Numbered from the stretch's first letter, positions 10,388 to 19,175 are shown. The stretch is DNA of 64,000 bases from an uncultured Clostridia bacterium (GCA_900019385.1 FIZJ01000016.1:1-64000); one strand, 5' to 3'. Notes: generated by a model from the sequence alone, not told the origin. A program made the numbers and translations.

Positions 10388-12601
10388 TCAGCTGCAGCGG
10401 CTGAATCCGCAATCCATACATGTCTCACAGCCGCTTTCGTGCTTCAGCTGTCCTCCACACTCAGGGCAGGCATCTGCTTTTGACCCGGCGAGGCTGACAT
10501 CGCCGCGGGACTGTTCCTTCCCGTTTTTCTCATCAAGATAGCGCTGGAGGACCATGGCGATCGCATCGGGGCAGGAGAGAATCAGCTTCCCGTTCTGCCA
10601 TACCGGGTGTGGACAGCGGATCCCCCGCAGCTGCCGGACAATCTGCTCCAGTTCTACACCGGAACGGAGCGCCAGGGAGATCATTCGGGCAGTGGCTTCT
10701 GAAAAAGCCGCTGAACATCCTCCCGCTTTCCCGATCGTAGTGAATACTTCGCATACACCTTCGTCGTCTTCATTCACTGTGACATATAGTGTGCCGCAGC
10801 CGGTCTTGACTCTTTCTGTCTGACCTCTCGTAATAGCGGGCCGTTTCCTTGGCCGGGCACCGCCTGGACTTGTTCTCGGTGTATCCGACGCGCTCTTATC
10901 GCTGCCAACAGTCAGCACTTCCGCCTCCCGGGAGCCGCTCCGGTACACAGTGACTCCCTTGCATCCCAGTTTATATGCCAGACGATAGACTTCTTCGATC
11001 TGTTCGGGAGTGGCATCGTTGGGGAAGTTGACCGTTTTGCTAACAGCATTGTCGGTAAACTCCTGGAACGCCGCCTGCATGGCAATATGCCACTTGGGCT
11101 CTATGTCATGGGCAGTTACCAGAACCCTTCTGATTTCCAGCGGTATCTGCTCAAGATTGGCAGCAGAACCGGTTTTCGCAACCAATTCCATCAATTCCGG
11201 CGAATACAAGCCGTGCTCTCTCATGACCTGTTCAAAAACAGGGTTGACTTCCACAAGCTTGGTATTATCCAACACATTCCGGGTAAATGCCAGGGCAAAC
11301 AAGGGTTCAATGCCGCTGGAGCAACCGGCGATGATAGATATGGTCCCGGTTGGGGCAATCGTGGTAACAGTCGCGTTCCGCAGCACGATTCCCTGCTGCT
11401 CGTAGACACTGCCCTTGTAGTTAGGGAAGGGGCCCCGCTCTTCCGCAAGTTTGGCGGACTGAGCCCGGGCGGTATTCTGAATGAACCTCATCAGTTCTCT
11501 GGCAAATTCTACGCCCTGTTCCGAATCATACGGGATTCCCAGCCGTATCAACAGGTCGGCGAAGCCCATCACTCCGAGTCCGATCTTGCGGTTGGCCTTG
11601 GTCATTTTCTCGATCTCTTCAAGGGGGTACCGGTTGGCGTCGATCACATTGTCCAGGAAGCGTACGGCGATGTGGACAACTTCTTCCAGCCGATCCCAGT
11701 CTACCGTCCATCCTGCATCGGTCTGCACGGCAAACCTGGCCACATTGATCGACCCAAGATTGCAGCTCTCATAGGGCAAAAGCGGTTGTTCGCCACAGGG
11801 GTTGGTCGCTTCAATCACACCGACATGAGGAGTGGGGTTGGCTCTATTGATCCGATCAAGGAAGACAATTCCCGGCTCTCCGTTTCTCCAAGCCATTTCG
11901 ACAATCAGGTTGAAAACATCGCGGGCTTTGAGCCTGCCCACTTCTTCTTCGCTGCGGGGATTGATCAGCGGATAGTCCTGATCCGCCTCCACCGCCTCCA
12001 TGAACGCTTCGGTAATCCCTACTGATATGTTGAAGTTGGTAATCTCTCTATTGTCAGCCTTACACCTGATGAAATCCAGAATGTCAGGGTGATCAACACG
12101 CAGAATCCCCATGTTGGCGCCGCGCCTGGTGCCGCCTTGCTTCACTGCTTCTGTGGCGGCATTGTAGCATTTCAAGAATGACACAGGTCCGCTCGCTACA
12201 CCACCGGTGGTCTTGACACGATCATTCTGAGGCCGTATGCGGGAAAAACTGAAACCTGTGCCGCCACCCGATTTCTGGATCAATGCCGCGTCCCGCAGAG
12301 AGCCGAAAATGGACTCCATCGAATCCTCAATCGGCAGCACAAAACAGGCGGACAACTGCTGCAGTTCTCTTCCGGCATTCATGAGTGTCGGGCTGTTGGG
12401 CATGAATTCGCAGTTGTCCATGATGTTAAAGAATTTCTCTTCCATTTCCTGGATTTTACTTGGATCCCACTGCCCTTCCACCTCGGCGATGTTCGCCGCA
12501 ACGCGCCTCAGCATATCTTCAGGGGTTTCGATGACTCTCCCGTCTTTGCGTTTAAGGTAACGCCGCTCCAACACTGTTCGAGCGTTCTCACTCAGCTGCA
12601 A
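10388..12601 (-). CDS. nrdJ: Adenosylcobalamin-dependent (class II) ribonucleoside-diphosphate reductase
   Basis: NSPTLMNAGRELQQLSACFVLPIEDSMESIF, NPCGEQPLLPYESCNLGSINVARF, ATVTTIAPTGTISIIAGCSSGIEP; C-terminal Cys-rich tail CPECGGQLKHESGCETCMDCGFSRCS. Confidence 0.95.
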   Translation of the reverse strand: MQLSENARTVLERRYLKRKDGRVIETPEDMLRRVAANIAEVEGQWDPSKIQEMEEKFFNIMDNCEFMPNSPTLMNAGRELQQLSACFVLPIEDSMESIFGSLRDAALIQKSGGGTGFSFSRIRPQNDRVKTTGGVASGPVSFLKCYNAATEAVKQGGTRRGANMGILRVDHPDILDFIRCKADNREITNFNISVGITEAFMEAVEADQDYPLINPRSEEEVGRLKARDVFNLIVEMAWRNGEPGIVFLDRINRANPTPHVGVIEATNPCGEQPLLPYESCNLGSINVARFAVQTDAGWTVDWDRLEEVVHIAVRFLDNVIDANRYPLEEIEKMTKANRKIGLGVMGFADLLIRLGIPYDSEQGVEFARELMRFIQNTARAQSAKLAEERGPFPNYKGSVYEQQGIVLRNATVTTIAPTGTISIIAGCSSGIEPLFALAFTRNVLDNTKLVEVNPVFEQVMREHGLYSPELMELVAKTGSAANLEQIPLEIRRVLVTAHDIEPKWHIAMQAAFQEFTDNAVSKTVNFPNDATPEQIEEVYRLAYKLGCKGVTVYRSGSREAEVLTVGSDKSASDTPRTSPGGARPRKRPAITRGQTERVKTGCGTLYVTVNEDDEGVCEVFTTIGKAGGCSAAFSEATARMISLALRSGVELEQIVRQLRGIRCPHPVWQNGKLILSCPDAIAMVLQRYLDEKNGKEQSRGDVSLAGSKADACPECGGQLKHESGCETCMDCGFSRCS

Positions 12602-12677
12602 CCCTCACTCCTCCTTTGTCTACCATATTTTGTTAGTCTGCTTTTCTAATATACTACATGTTGGGGCAAATGTCCAA

Positions 12678-12717
12678 TAAAAAATTCTAGGTTATCTTGG
12701 TGGAGAAAACCTAGAAT
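12678..12717 (-). terminator. Intrinsic terminator downstream of the Fur/PerR-family gene
   Basis: On the minus strand ATTCTAGGTT-N14-AACCTAGAAT followed by TTTTTTATT. Confidence 0.7.
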
Positions 12718-12755
12718 CTCGAAAAAACGAAAATTATAACGGCTTTCGTTCGTTT

Positions 12756-13184
12756 TTACGTTACAGCCGCCGCTTCCGACTTTGCCCCAGAGATACACTC
12801 TCGGCACGCACCATAGAACTCAAGCCTGTGCTGGCTGACACTCACACCGTATTGTTTCTCGATCTGGGTGTCAATCGCCTCATTGACCGGCAGATCGAGG
12901 TCATAGACCTTGCCGCAGTGTTCGCAGACAAAATGGTAGTGCATCTTCGCATTTCCGTCAAAACGGCTGTAAGTGCTTCCATATGACAGCTCGAGAATCT
13001 CTCCCATCTCGGTAAGTGTCTTAAGATTGCGGTAAACAGTGCCCAAGCTGATATTCGGCATCTGTTTACGCACCTCTTGATATATCCAGTCGGCAGTTGG
13101 ATGCGACTTGGTCGAACGCAGCACCGACAAGATCAATTCCCGCTGTTTCGTTTTGCGTATAAAACCTTTAGGATTCAACGGCAC
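12756..13184 (-). CDS. Fur-family metalloregulator, PerR-like
   Basis: TPRQ-type winged helix (RKTKQRELILSVLRSTKSHPTADWIYQEVRKQMPNISLGTVYRNLKTL) and metal sites RFDGNAKMHYHFVCEHCGKVYDLD...CRECISG. ORF open to 13256; GTG start at 13184 preferred. Confidence 0.88.
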   Translation of the reverse strand: MPLNPKGFIRKTKQRELILSVLRSTKSHPTADWIYQEVRKQMPNISLGTVYRNLKTLTEMGEILELSYGSTYSRFDGNAKMHYHFVCEHCGKVYDLDLPVNEAIDTQIEKQYGVSVSQHRLEFYGACRECISGAKSEAAAVT

Positions 13185-13218
13185 TCGCCCCTTATGGATA
13201 AGTACTACTACTATTATT

Positions 13219-13247
13219 ATTCTATGGGCAGAGTGTGCCGCTGTCAA
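13219..13247 (-). promoter_or_regulatory. Sigma-A-type promoter of the Fur/PerR-family gene
   Basis: Minus strand TTGACA-N17-TAGAAT, followed directly by AATAATAGTAGTAGTACTTA. Confidence 0.7.
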
Positions 13248-13260
13248 GAGAACCAATAAA

Positions 13261-14328
13261 TCACAGTTCTACACTAAACAAATACCCAAACCGATGGGCG
13301 CCGCTGCCCTTGAATCTACCTTCCAAGAATACTTCCGCTGTCCAATAGGCTTGAGGATAGGGAATGTGCACGCCGTCCGCCAGCACCTGATCTCTGGTGA
13401 AGTCGTACGCTGCACCAAAATAATCTCCATCGAAACTGGGGCTTGCATAAACCCCGTAAGCGGCTTTTTCTGTAGGTACATCATAGAAATCGTACCCATC
13501 CGGCACAGGCGTGCCAGCTTTGCAAAAATACCCGAGCAACCCGCAATAGGCGCTGTCCACGGGGCCGCCGTAATGATGGGCCAAGTAACACAGCGCGGCG
13601 ATTTCAGTTCCACACTCCGGCAGCATGGCGGCCAGTTCTGACAAGGATGCTGCAGGATCGGCGTCAAGAATCCCCGGATATTTGGCGATATCCTTGCCAA
13701 TGAACCTTACCTTGCCAATCTCAATATACTCAAAGCTTTCACGGTTGATTTTTCCGGCATGCTTTTTCACCACTTCCGGCATATGCAGGGTCCAACAAAG
13801 TTTGGTTACGCAGTCCTTCAAATAATTGACATACCCTATCTGGGTAGCGTGCATCGAACCCTCTGGGCATCCAGCGATTATTTTCCGCACATCCCGTTCC
13901 TGCATCACAGTAAAATCGGCTTGCATCTTGGATACGGCTTCCTGTATCCGTTCGTCATCCAGGTTTCCGGCCAGCCCTGCGGCCAATAGATCCAATGCGC
14001 GGAAGACAGCAGGGTTTACTACTCCAGATGGTTCAAGCTCCTGAAGACATATGCGAAATTTATCGCAGTCGTCACTTAATAGAGCCAAAACTTGCGTCAG
14101 AATTTGCTTATTCTCGGGCAGTTTGTCTTTGATCCACTCGGAATCATCCAGAATCCATTGGGAAAGCCTATCGAACACTTTCTCATTCTGTTTTTTCGCT
14201 TTATATGACCAATCGATGAGCTTGCTGTAGATCTCGCCGCTGGTGCGTCCTTCCTTTTTCTTGCCCTCGATTTCATTCCAGTCGACCAACAGAAAATCCG
14301 GAGTAAACCTTGATGTCATAAAGAGCAC
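13261..14328 (-). CDS. Uncharacterised ~355-aa protein, possible GyrI-like effector-binding fold at C-terminus
   Basis: Long ORF with acceptable coding content. C-terminal EKAAYGVYASPSFDGDYFGAAYDFTRDQVLADGVHIPYPQAYWTAEVFLEG is reminiscent of a GyrI-like domain; no confident family. Confidence 0.7.
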   Translation of the reverse strand: MLFMTSRFTPDFLLVDWNEIEGKKKEGRTSGEIYSKLIDWSYKAKKQNEKVFDRLSQWILDDSEWIKDKLPENKQILTQVLALLSDDCDKFRICLQELEPSGVVNPAVFRALDLLAAGLAGNLDDERIQEAVSKMQADFTVMQERDVRKIIAGCPEGSMHATQIGYVNYLKDCVTKLCWTLHMPEVVKKHAGKINRESFEYIEIGKVRFIGKDIAKYPGILDADPAASLSELAAMLPECGTEIAALCYLAHHYGGPVDSAYCGLLGYFCKAGTPVPDGYDFYDVPTEKAAYGVYASPSFDGDYFGAAYDFTRDQVLADGVHIPYPQAYWTAEVFLEGRFKGSGAHRFGYLFSVEL

Positions 14329-14572
14329 TCCCTTGGGGGTTTAGACAGAACCGCAAGGAATTGTTTGCTGCCCCGCGCTTATGGATTGTCTTTGACAGAT
14401 CATTCTGCGTCAATCTTTTCGAAACCTGCATTCTTTCAATAAGTGGAATAATATTTTGCCGAAACTTGGGGGTGTACCATAGAGGTCCTTCCGCATCCGC
14501 TGTGAAAAATCCACTTGCAAAACACGATCATCCATGTTAAAATTAACGTTGTCAACATTGATTCACCCACAT

Positions 14573-14658
14573 GCCGAAGTGGTGGAATTGGCAGACACGC
14601 ACGACTCAAAATCGTGTGGGCTAGACCCATGAGGGTTCGACTCCCTCCTTCGGCACCA
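14573..14658 (+). tRNA. tRNA-Leu (anticodon CAA)
   Basis: Acceptor GCCGAAG/CTTCGGC, anticodon arm CACGA-CTCAAAA-TCGTG, T-arm GAGGGTTCGACTCCCTC, encoded CCA. Confidence 0.97.
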
Positions 14659-14670
14659 TATGAGAGCAAT

Positions 14671-14731
14671 GGTGACAGGGGACGGTGACGTGTCACCTCA
14701 TTACGAGGTGACACGTCACCGTCCCCTCTGT
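14671..14731. repeat. REP/MITE-like palindromic repeat, copy 1
   Basis: ggtgacaggggacggtgacgtgtcacctc-attac-gaggtgacacgtcaccgtcccctctgt, near-perfect inverted repeat sharing its core with 17651-17713. Confidence 0.9.
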
Positions 14732-14733
14732 CT

Positions 14734-15690
14734 CTATACGACAGTATTCTGCTGTCGTCCTGCCATCCAGCATTGGATGTTTTCAAAGGCTATCTCCGCC
14801 CGCCGCTCCAGAGACTGCTGCGAATACCACGCTATGTGCGGCAAGGCAACAGTGTTTTTGGCACTGGGCAGCGGATGATCCAGCGGTAACGGCGGTTCGT
14901 TCTCATAGACATCCACCCCTGCGCCGCTCAGTTTTCCGGTATTTAGTGCCTCGGCCAAGGCATGGCTGTCCACCACCGGCCCTCTGGCGAGATTGAAAAG
15001 ATAGGCTCCGTCTTTCATCATCGCGATTTCCCTCGCGCCAATCAAGCCGCGGGTGGAATCATTCAGAGGGCAGTGAAGAGTCACCACGTCAGATTCTGCG
15101 AGCAGCCGCCCCAATGATACCTTTTCATAACCGACCCGTTGTACCTCCTCCGGCGGCTTATCCGAGGGTGAATAACCAAGCACTCTTGAGCCAAAGGCAT
15201 TAAGAAGCCTGATCACTGCCGAACCGATTGATCCCGTCCCGATCACTCCAACAGTCTTGCCGGCAAGCAGCGGACCAACCAAACCAGCCTTTGTGCCGCC
15301 TGAACGGCATCGCTGCTCCGCCTCTTTGAAGCGGCGCATAGTGCTGATCATCAGCCCAATGGTTGTTTCAACCACCGCTTCGACCGCATATCCTGACGCG
15401 TTTGAAACTGCCACACCCTGCCGGCGGCACTGCTCGATGTCCACATGATCAAATCCGGTAAAAGCTATAGATATGAACTTCAGTTTCCCGCACTTGGCGA
15501 TAGTCTCGCCAGGCAGAGGCATGTTGCCAAGAACAAGAACATCTGCGTCCTCCGCTTCCCCGATCAAAGAGTCAAAGCCACAGCCTTCCGGCAGTGACGC
15601 AACAGTGTGGCCTTCCTCCAAGAATGGCTGGAGCAGAGCTGAAAGCTTCGCGTCGGTAATCTCCAATGGCTCAAGTACCACGATTTTCAC
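14734..15690 (-). CDS. D-isomer-specific 2-hydroxyacid dehydrogenase
   Basis: GKTVGVIGTGSIGSAVIRLLNAFGSRVLGYSPS, LHCPLNDSTRGLIGAREIAMMKDGAYLFNLARGPVVD, ALPHIAWYS. Confidence 0.93.
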   Translation of the reverse strand: MKIVVLEPLEITDAKLSALLQPFLEEGHTVASLPEGCGFDSLIGEAEDADVLVLGNMPLPGETIAKCGKLKFISIAFTGFDHVDIEQCRRQGVAVSNASGYAVEAVVETTIGLMISTMRRFKEAEQRCRSGGTKAGLVGPLLAGKTVGVIGTGSIGSAVIRLLNAFGSRVLGYSPSDKPPEEVQRVGYEKVSLGRLLAESDVVTLHCPLNDSTRGLIGAREIAMMKDGAYLFNLARGPVVDSHALAEALNTGKLSGAGVDVYENEPPLPLDHPLPSAKNTVALPHIAWYSQQSLERRAEIAFENIQCWMAGRQQNTVV

Positions 15691-15885
15691 TGCATATTCC
15701 TCCTGTTCTGCGAACTTTGATGCTGATCCATAAGAATCTGGTCTCAGGCTGAAACGTGAACCTGATACTACTCCTCAGGCCCGTAGTGTTCACTATTGCT
15801 TCATTGTTTATATCACGTTTGGAATTCTCCTGCCCAAGCCATTTATAACCATGCATCAGCAAAACACTCATCGGTCAAAACCTGA

Positions 15886-15929
15886 TTGACATACCTTGGT
15901 GTTCTAGGTATACTATTCCTGGTACCTAG
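15886..15929 (+). promoter_or_regulatory. Promoter of the PadR gene with overlapping dyad (candidate PadR operator)
   Basis: TTGACA (15886-15891)-N17-TATACT (15909-15914). CTAGGTA (15904-15910) and TACCTAG (15923-15929) form a dyad across the -10/+1. Confidence 0.7.
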
Positions 15930-15958
15930 ATCTTCTATATATCCGAAAGGAGGTTGTC

Positions 15959-16315
15959 ATGGATCTATCAAAGGACCTGGTCGCCGCATCGGCAACACCG
16001 CTGATACTGGCCATTCTGCGGCAAAAAGACAGCTACGGATACGAGATTATCAAAATGATCAAAGAAGCGTCGGATGATGAAATCATCTGGACCGAAGGAA
16101 TGCTTTACCCGGTCCTCCATAGGCTCGAAAACAGCAAACTGGTAGAGTCATACTGGAAGATGTCTAAAGAAGGGCGCCGGCGCAAGTATTACCGGTTGAC
16201 CGAAGCCGGCCGGCAAGAGTTGGAAAAGCATGCCAAACAATGGGAACTCGTATACTCAGTCTTGTCGTCGGCTATCATCGCCGCCAAGAGTAGAAAGGAT
16301 GATGAGGATGTTTGA
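15959..16315 (+). CDS. PadR-family transcriptional regulator
   Basis: TPLILAILRQKDSYGYEIIKMIKE...WTEGMLYPVLHRLENSKLVESYW...GRRRKYYRLTEAGRQEL; SD gaaaggagg. Confidence 0.95.
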   Translation: MDLSKDLVAASATPLILAILRQKDSYGYEIIKMIKEASDDEIIWTEGMLYPVLHRLENSKLVESYWKMSKEGRRRKYYRLTEAGRQELEKHAKQWELVYSVLSSAIIAAKSRKDDEDV

Positions 16316-17648
16316 ACTGGAGCAGCATGTCAGGTCTTGGGGGGATTACCTGCGCTCCAAAGGCATGAAAGAAGCTGATGTGCTTGAACTGGAAAGCCAT
16401 CTCCTGGATCAGATCGATGATTTGGTCAAAAGTGGCTTGAGCGAAGAAGAAGCGTTTATCATCAGTGTAAAGCGGCTTGGGAATGTCAACACGATTTCAG
16501 AGGAGTATTCCAAGATCAATACAGAAAACCTTTGGAAACATTTGCTCCTGGATCCCGCCGATCCCACCGCGAAAGCCCGCAGCCGGAAACAGATCGCGTT
16601 GATCATACTGCTCTCTTTCTTGGCGGGAACGGCTGCCAAGATCCCGGCGATGTTCGGCATTCAAACTCAAGATGTCGTTTACTTCAAGAACCTGAGCTTT
16701 TTTGTTCTGCCGTTCATCGCTTTCTTCATCACCGTGAAACACGGCCGGGTCAAAATGTTTTGGCCGCTATTGGCTGTTTACACTACAAGCTGCGTGGTTG
16801 TCAATCTTCTGTCCCCGTATAGACCCAGCCAGACAGACATATTGACCGGAGTTCATCTACCGCTCTTTCTCTGGCTGGTTACGGGCATCGCCTACACAGG
16901 CCAAGAATGGCGGTCTAGCAAGGCGCGCATGAACTTTGTTCGGTTCACCGGCGAGTGCGTCATCTATGGCAGCCTGCTCATGCTGGGCCTGATGGTCCTG
17001 ATGATGTTCACCATGATAATTTTCCAATCGATCAATATCAACATGGGACCTTTTGTTGAAAACTACCTTGTCGTTTACGGCGGGGCAGCTGCAGCCTTGA
17101 TTACGGTGTATTTGGTGGAAGCCAAGAAAAGCGTCGTTGAGAACTTCGCGCCAATTCTGGCCAAGATCTTCAGCCCAGTGTTTCTGCTTACCATGATTGC
17201 TTTTCTTGGCGCCATGGTCGTCAAACGCACAAGCCCCTTCATGGCAAGGGAGTTTCTCATTGGTTTCGACCTGCTGTTGGTTGTGGTGTTAGGGATTGTG
17301 CTGTATACAATTTCTGCCAGAAGTGTCTACGACAAGCGCAGCATTTTCGACTATCTTAACGCTGCGTTGATCGCTGTTGCCATTGTGGTGGACTGTGTGG
17401 CCCTGTCGGCAATCATATTCCGGCTTTCTGAGTTTGGAATAACTCCCAACAAGATGGCGGCCTTGGGCGAGAATATACTGCTGTTAGTGAACTTAGCCGC
17501 CCTTTTGGTGCTGTATGCCAGATACTTCGCGTCCAAAATCGAATTCACGCTGATCGAAACCTTTCAAACCCGGTACCTCACCGTATATGCCGTCTGGTTT
17601 GCCATTGTGGCTTTCGTTTTTCCTATCGTTTTCAGGGTGAAATGGTGA
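16302..17648 (+). CDS. Multi-pass membrane protein with N-terminal permease-prefix-type domain
   Basis: Overlaps the padR stop. N-terminus FELEQHVRSWGDYLRSKGMKEADVLELESHLLDQIDDLVKSGLSEEEAFIISVKRLGN, then about 10 hydrophobic segments. Confidence 0.82.
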   Translation: MRMFELEQHVRSWGDYLRSKGMKEADVLELESHLLDQIDDLVKSGLSEEEAFIISVKRLGNVNTISEEYSKINTENLWKHLLLDPADPTAKARSRKQIALIILLSFLAGTAAKIPAMFGIQTQDVVYFKNLSFFVLPFIAFFITVKHGRVKMFWPLLAVYTTSCVVVNLLSPYRPSQTDILTGVHLPLFLWLVTGIAYTGQEWRSSKARMNFVRFTGECVIYGSLLMLGLMVLMMFTMIIFQSININMGPFVENYLVVYGGAAAALITVYLVEAKKSVVENFAPILAKIFSPVFLLTMIAFLGAMVVKRTSPFMAREFLIGFDLLLVVVLGIVLYTISARSVYDKRSIFDYLNAALIAVAIVVDCVALSAIIFRLSEFGITPNKMAALGENILLLVNLAALLVLYARYFASKIEFTLIETFQTRYLTVYAVWFAIVAFVFPIVFRVKW

Positions 17649-17650
17649 CA

Positions 17651-17713
17651 GGGGTGACAGGGGACGGTGACCTGTCACCATGTAGGTGACAGGTCACCGT
17701 CCCCTGTCACCCC
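17651..17713. repeat. REP/MITE-like palindromic repeat, copy 2 (perfect 29-bp inverted repeat)
   Basis: ggggtgacaggggacggtgacctgtcacc-atgta-ggtgacaggtcaccgtcccctgtcacccc. Confidence 0.95.
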
Positions 17714-17747
17714 CCTACACGCAAATATTTAAACATAGGAGGTTTCC

Positions 17748-18419
17748 ATGCACAGCTACACATACATCATCTTCGATTTAGATGGAACTTTGAGTGATCC
17801 AGGTGAAGGAATTGTCAATTCTTTGAAACACGCGCTTAAACACTTCGGCCTTGAGGGAGATCCAAAAATACTCCGCAAGTTCATCGGGCCACCTCTGGCT
17901 GAATCCTTTAAGGAATTCTTCAACTTCGATCCTGAGCAGACAGCGGAGGCAATCCGTCTTTACAGGCAGTACTTCCATGAATTCGGGCTGTTCCAGAATG
18001 TGATATATCCGGGAATACCTGAACTCCTGGAAGACTTGGCAAAGGCTGGCAATACGCTCGCCATTGCCACTACCAAACCCGAGGTCTATGCAGTGCAGAT
18101 CCTGGAGTATTTCAAAATTGATCATCTGTTCCGAAAGGAACTGGTTGTCGGCAGCTTTCTGGACGGCCGCCGCACCAACAAGGGTGAATTGATCGCAACC
18201 GTGCTGCAGCGCCTCGGCTGCAGCCCACAAGACGCGGTCATGATCGGGGATCGTAAGTATGACATTATTGGGGCCAAGGCCAACCATATCGATGTTATCG
18301 GCATCACATACGGATATGGCGATGTGGATGAGATCGAAGCTTTCACCCCAACAGCCATCGCCCATTCCGTCGAAGAGCTGCGGCAGCTGCTGCTCCCTCC
18401 CCATGAACTAACCGAATGA
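17748..18419 (+). CDS. HAD-superfamily hydrolase, phosphoglycolate phosphatase-like
   Basis: YIIFDLDGTLSDPGEGI...ATTKPEVYAVQILEYFKIDHLF...VMIGDRKYDIIGAKANHIDVIGITYGYG. Confidence 0.92.
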   Translation: MHSYTYIIFDLDGTLSDPGEGIVNSLKHALKHFGLEGDPKILRKFIGPPLAESFKEFFNFDPEQTAEAIRLYRQYFHEFGLFQNVIYPGIPELLEDLAKAGNTLAIATTKPEVYAVQILEYFKIDHLFRKELVVGSFLDGRRTNKGELIATVLQRLGCSPQDAVMIGDRKYDIIGAKANHIDVIGITYGYGDVDEIEAFTPTAIAHSVEELRQLLLPPHELTE

Positions 18420-18440
18420 TGAAAAACAAGGCGGAAAAGG

Positions 18441-18474
18441 GAGAGTCTGCCCGTCGCGCGAAGGGCAGACTCTC
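18441..18474. terminator. Hairpin between convergent HAD and SagB-type genes
   Basis: gagagtctgccc-N10-gggcagactctc, 12-bp perfect stem; no strong T-tract. Confidence 0.5.
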
Positions 18475-18485
18475 TCGCATCATCC

Positions 18486-19175
18486 TTACTCTTCCACCTT
18501 TTTTCCCACAGTCGCCATATAGGCGACAAACTGTTCTTCTCCATCGAAGCCTAACACATGATTCAGCGCGTTGTCGTCAAAAGCTCCGATAGCGCAAACC
18601 CCGCAGCCGATGGACTCCGCCGCCAGATAAAGGTTCTGGCAGACATGCCCTGCGTCAAGGTGGATATAACGATAACTGCGCTCACCATAGCGACTTTTCA
18701 TCCGCCACAGGATCGCGCTCCAGATAAAGGTGGCTGCGCTTTGCTTGATGTGGGGCTGATTGAATGAACTCTCAGCGATTCTAACCGCCAAGTCCCCGTC
18801 CAGATTCACGATCATCAGCTTGTGTTCAAGTGCCAGATACCTGTACAGCCCCGGTTTCAAGCCCGACACATTGTTGATCAACAGATAGGTCTCAAAAGCA
18901 TGCCTGGCTCCTGCCGAAGGGACATTGCGAAACGTCGCCCTCTCTGGAACCACTTTCTTGACGCCTTGAGTGCACCACAACAGATATGCCAGCTCACCGC
19001 CGCTCAATGGTTCACCGCTGTACTTGCGCAATGTAACCCGGGATTCGATTGCCCTGCGCAAATCCATTGGAGGAACACTAATATCTTCCACTGCGGGCAG
19101 GTCAATCAGCACTGCATCCTTAGGAAACGCCAACTGCAGCGGAGGTGGTGCTGGACTCTTGTCGGTCTCGCTCAT
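18486..19175 (-). CDS. SagB/ThcOx-family nitroreductase-like dehydrogenase
   Basis: LRRAIESRVTLRKYSGEPLSGGELAYLLWCTQGV...RNVPSAGARHAFETYLLINNVSGLKPGLYRYLALEHKL...HLDAGHVCQNLYLAAESIGCGVCAIGAFDD. Confidence 0.88.
   Translation of the reverse strand: MSETDKSPAPPPLQLAFPKDAVLIDLPAVEDISVPPMDLRRAIESRVTLRKYSGEPLSGGELAYLLWCTQGVKKVVPERATFRNVPSAGARHAFETYLLINNVSGLKPGLYRYLALEHKLMIVNLDGDLAVRIAESSFNQPHIKQSAATFIWSAILWRMKSRYGERSYRYIHLDAGHVCQNLYLAAESIGCGVCAIGAFDDNALNHVLGFDGEEQFVAYMATVGKKVEE

Noticed and set aside
11087-12025. 312-aa plus-strand ORF
   Set aside because: Antisense to nrdJ, whose conserved motifs are unambiguous.
12602-12755. Cobalamin riboswitch upstream of the B12-dependent nrdJ
   Set aside because: The intergenic region is only about 150 nt, lacks recognisable B12-box sequence, and its hairpins fit terminators of the upstream Fur-family gene.
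14436-14786. 116-aa minus-strand ORF containing GAEGGSRTLMGLAHTILSRACLPIPPLRHVG
   Set aside because: Translates through the tRNA-Leu and the palindromic repeat; a well-known type of spurious annotation.
14671-17713. CRISPR-like repeats from the two GGTGACAGGGGACGG elements
   Set aside because: Only two copies about 3 kb apart, each itself palindromic, with no spacer array and no cas genes.
17778-18404. 208-aa minus-strand ORF
   Set aside because: Antisense to the HAD hydrolase gene.
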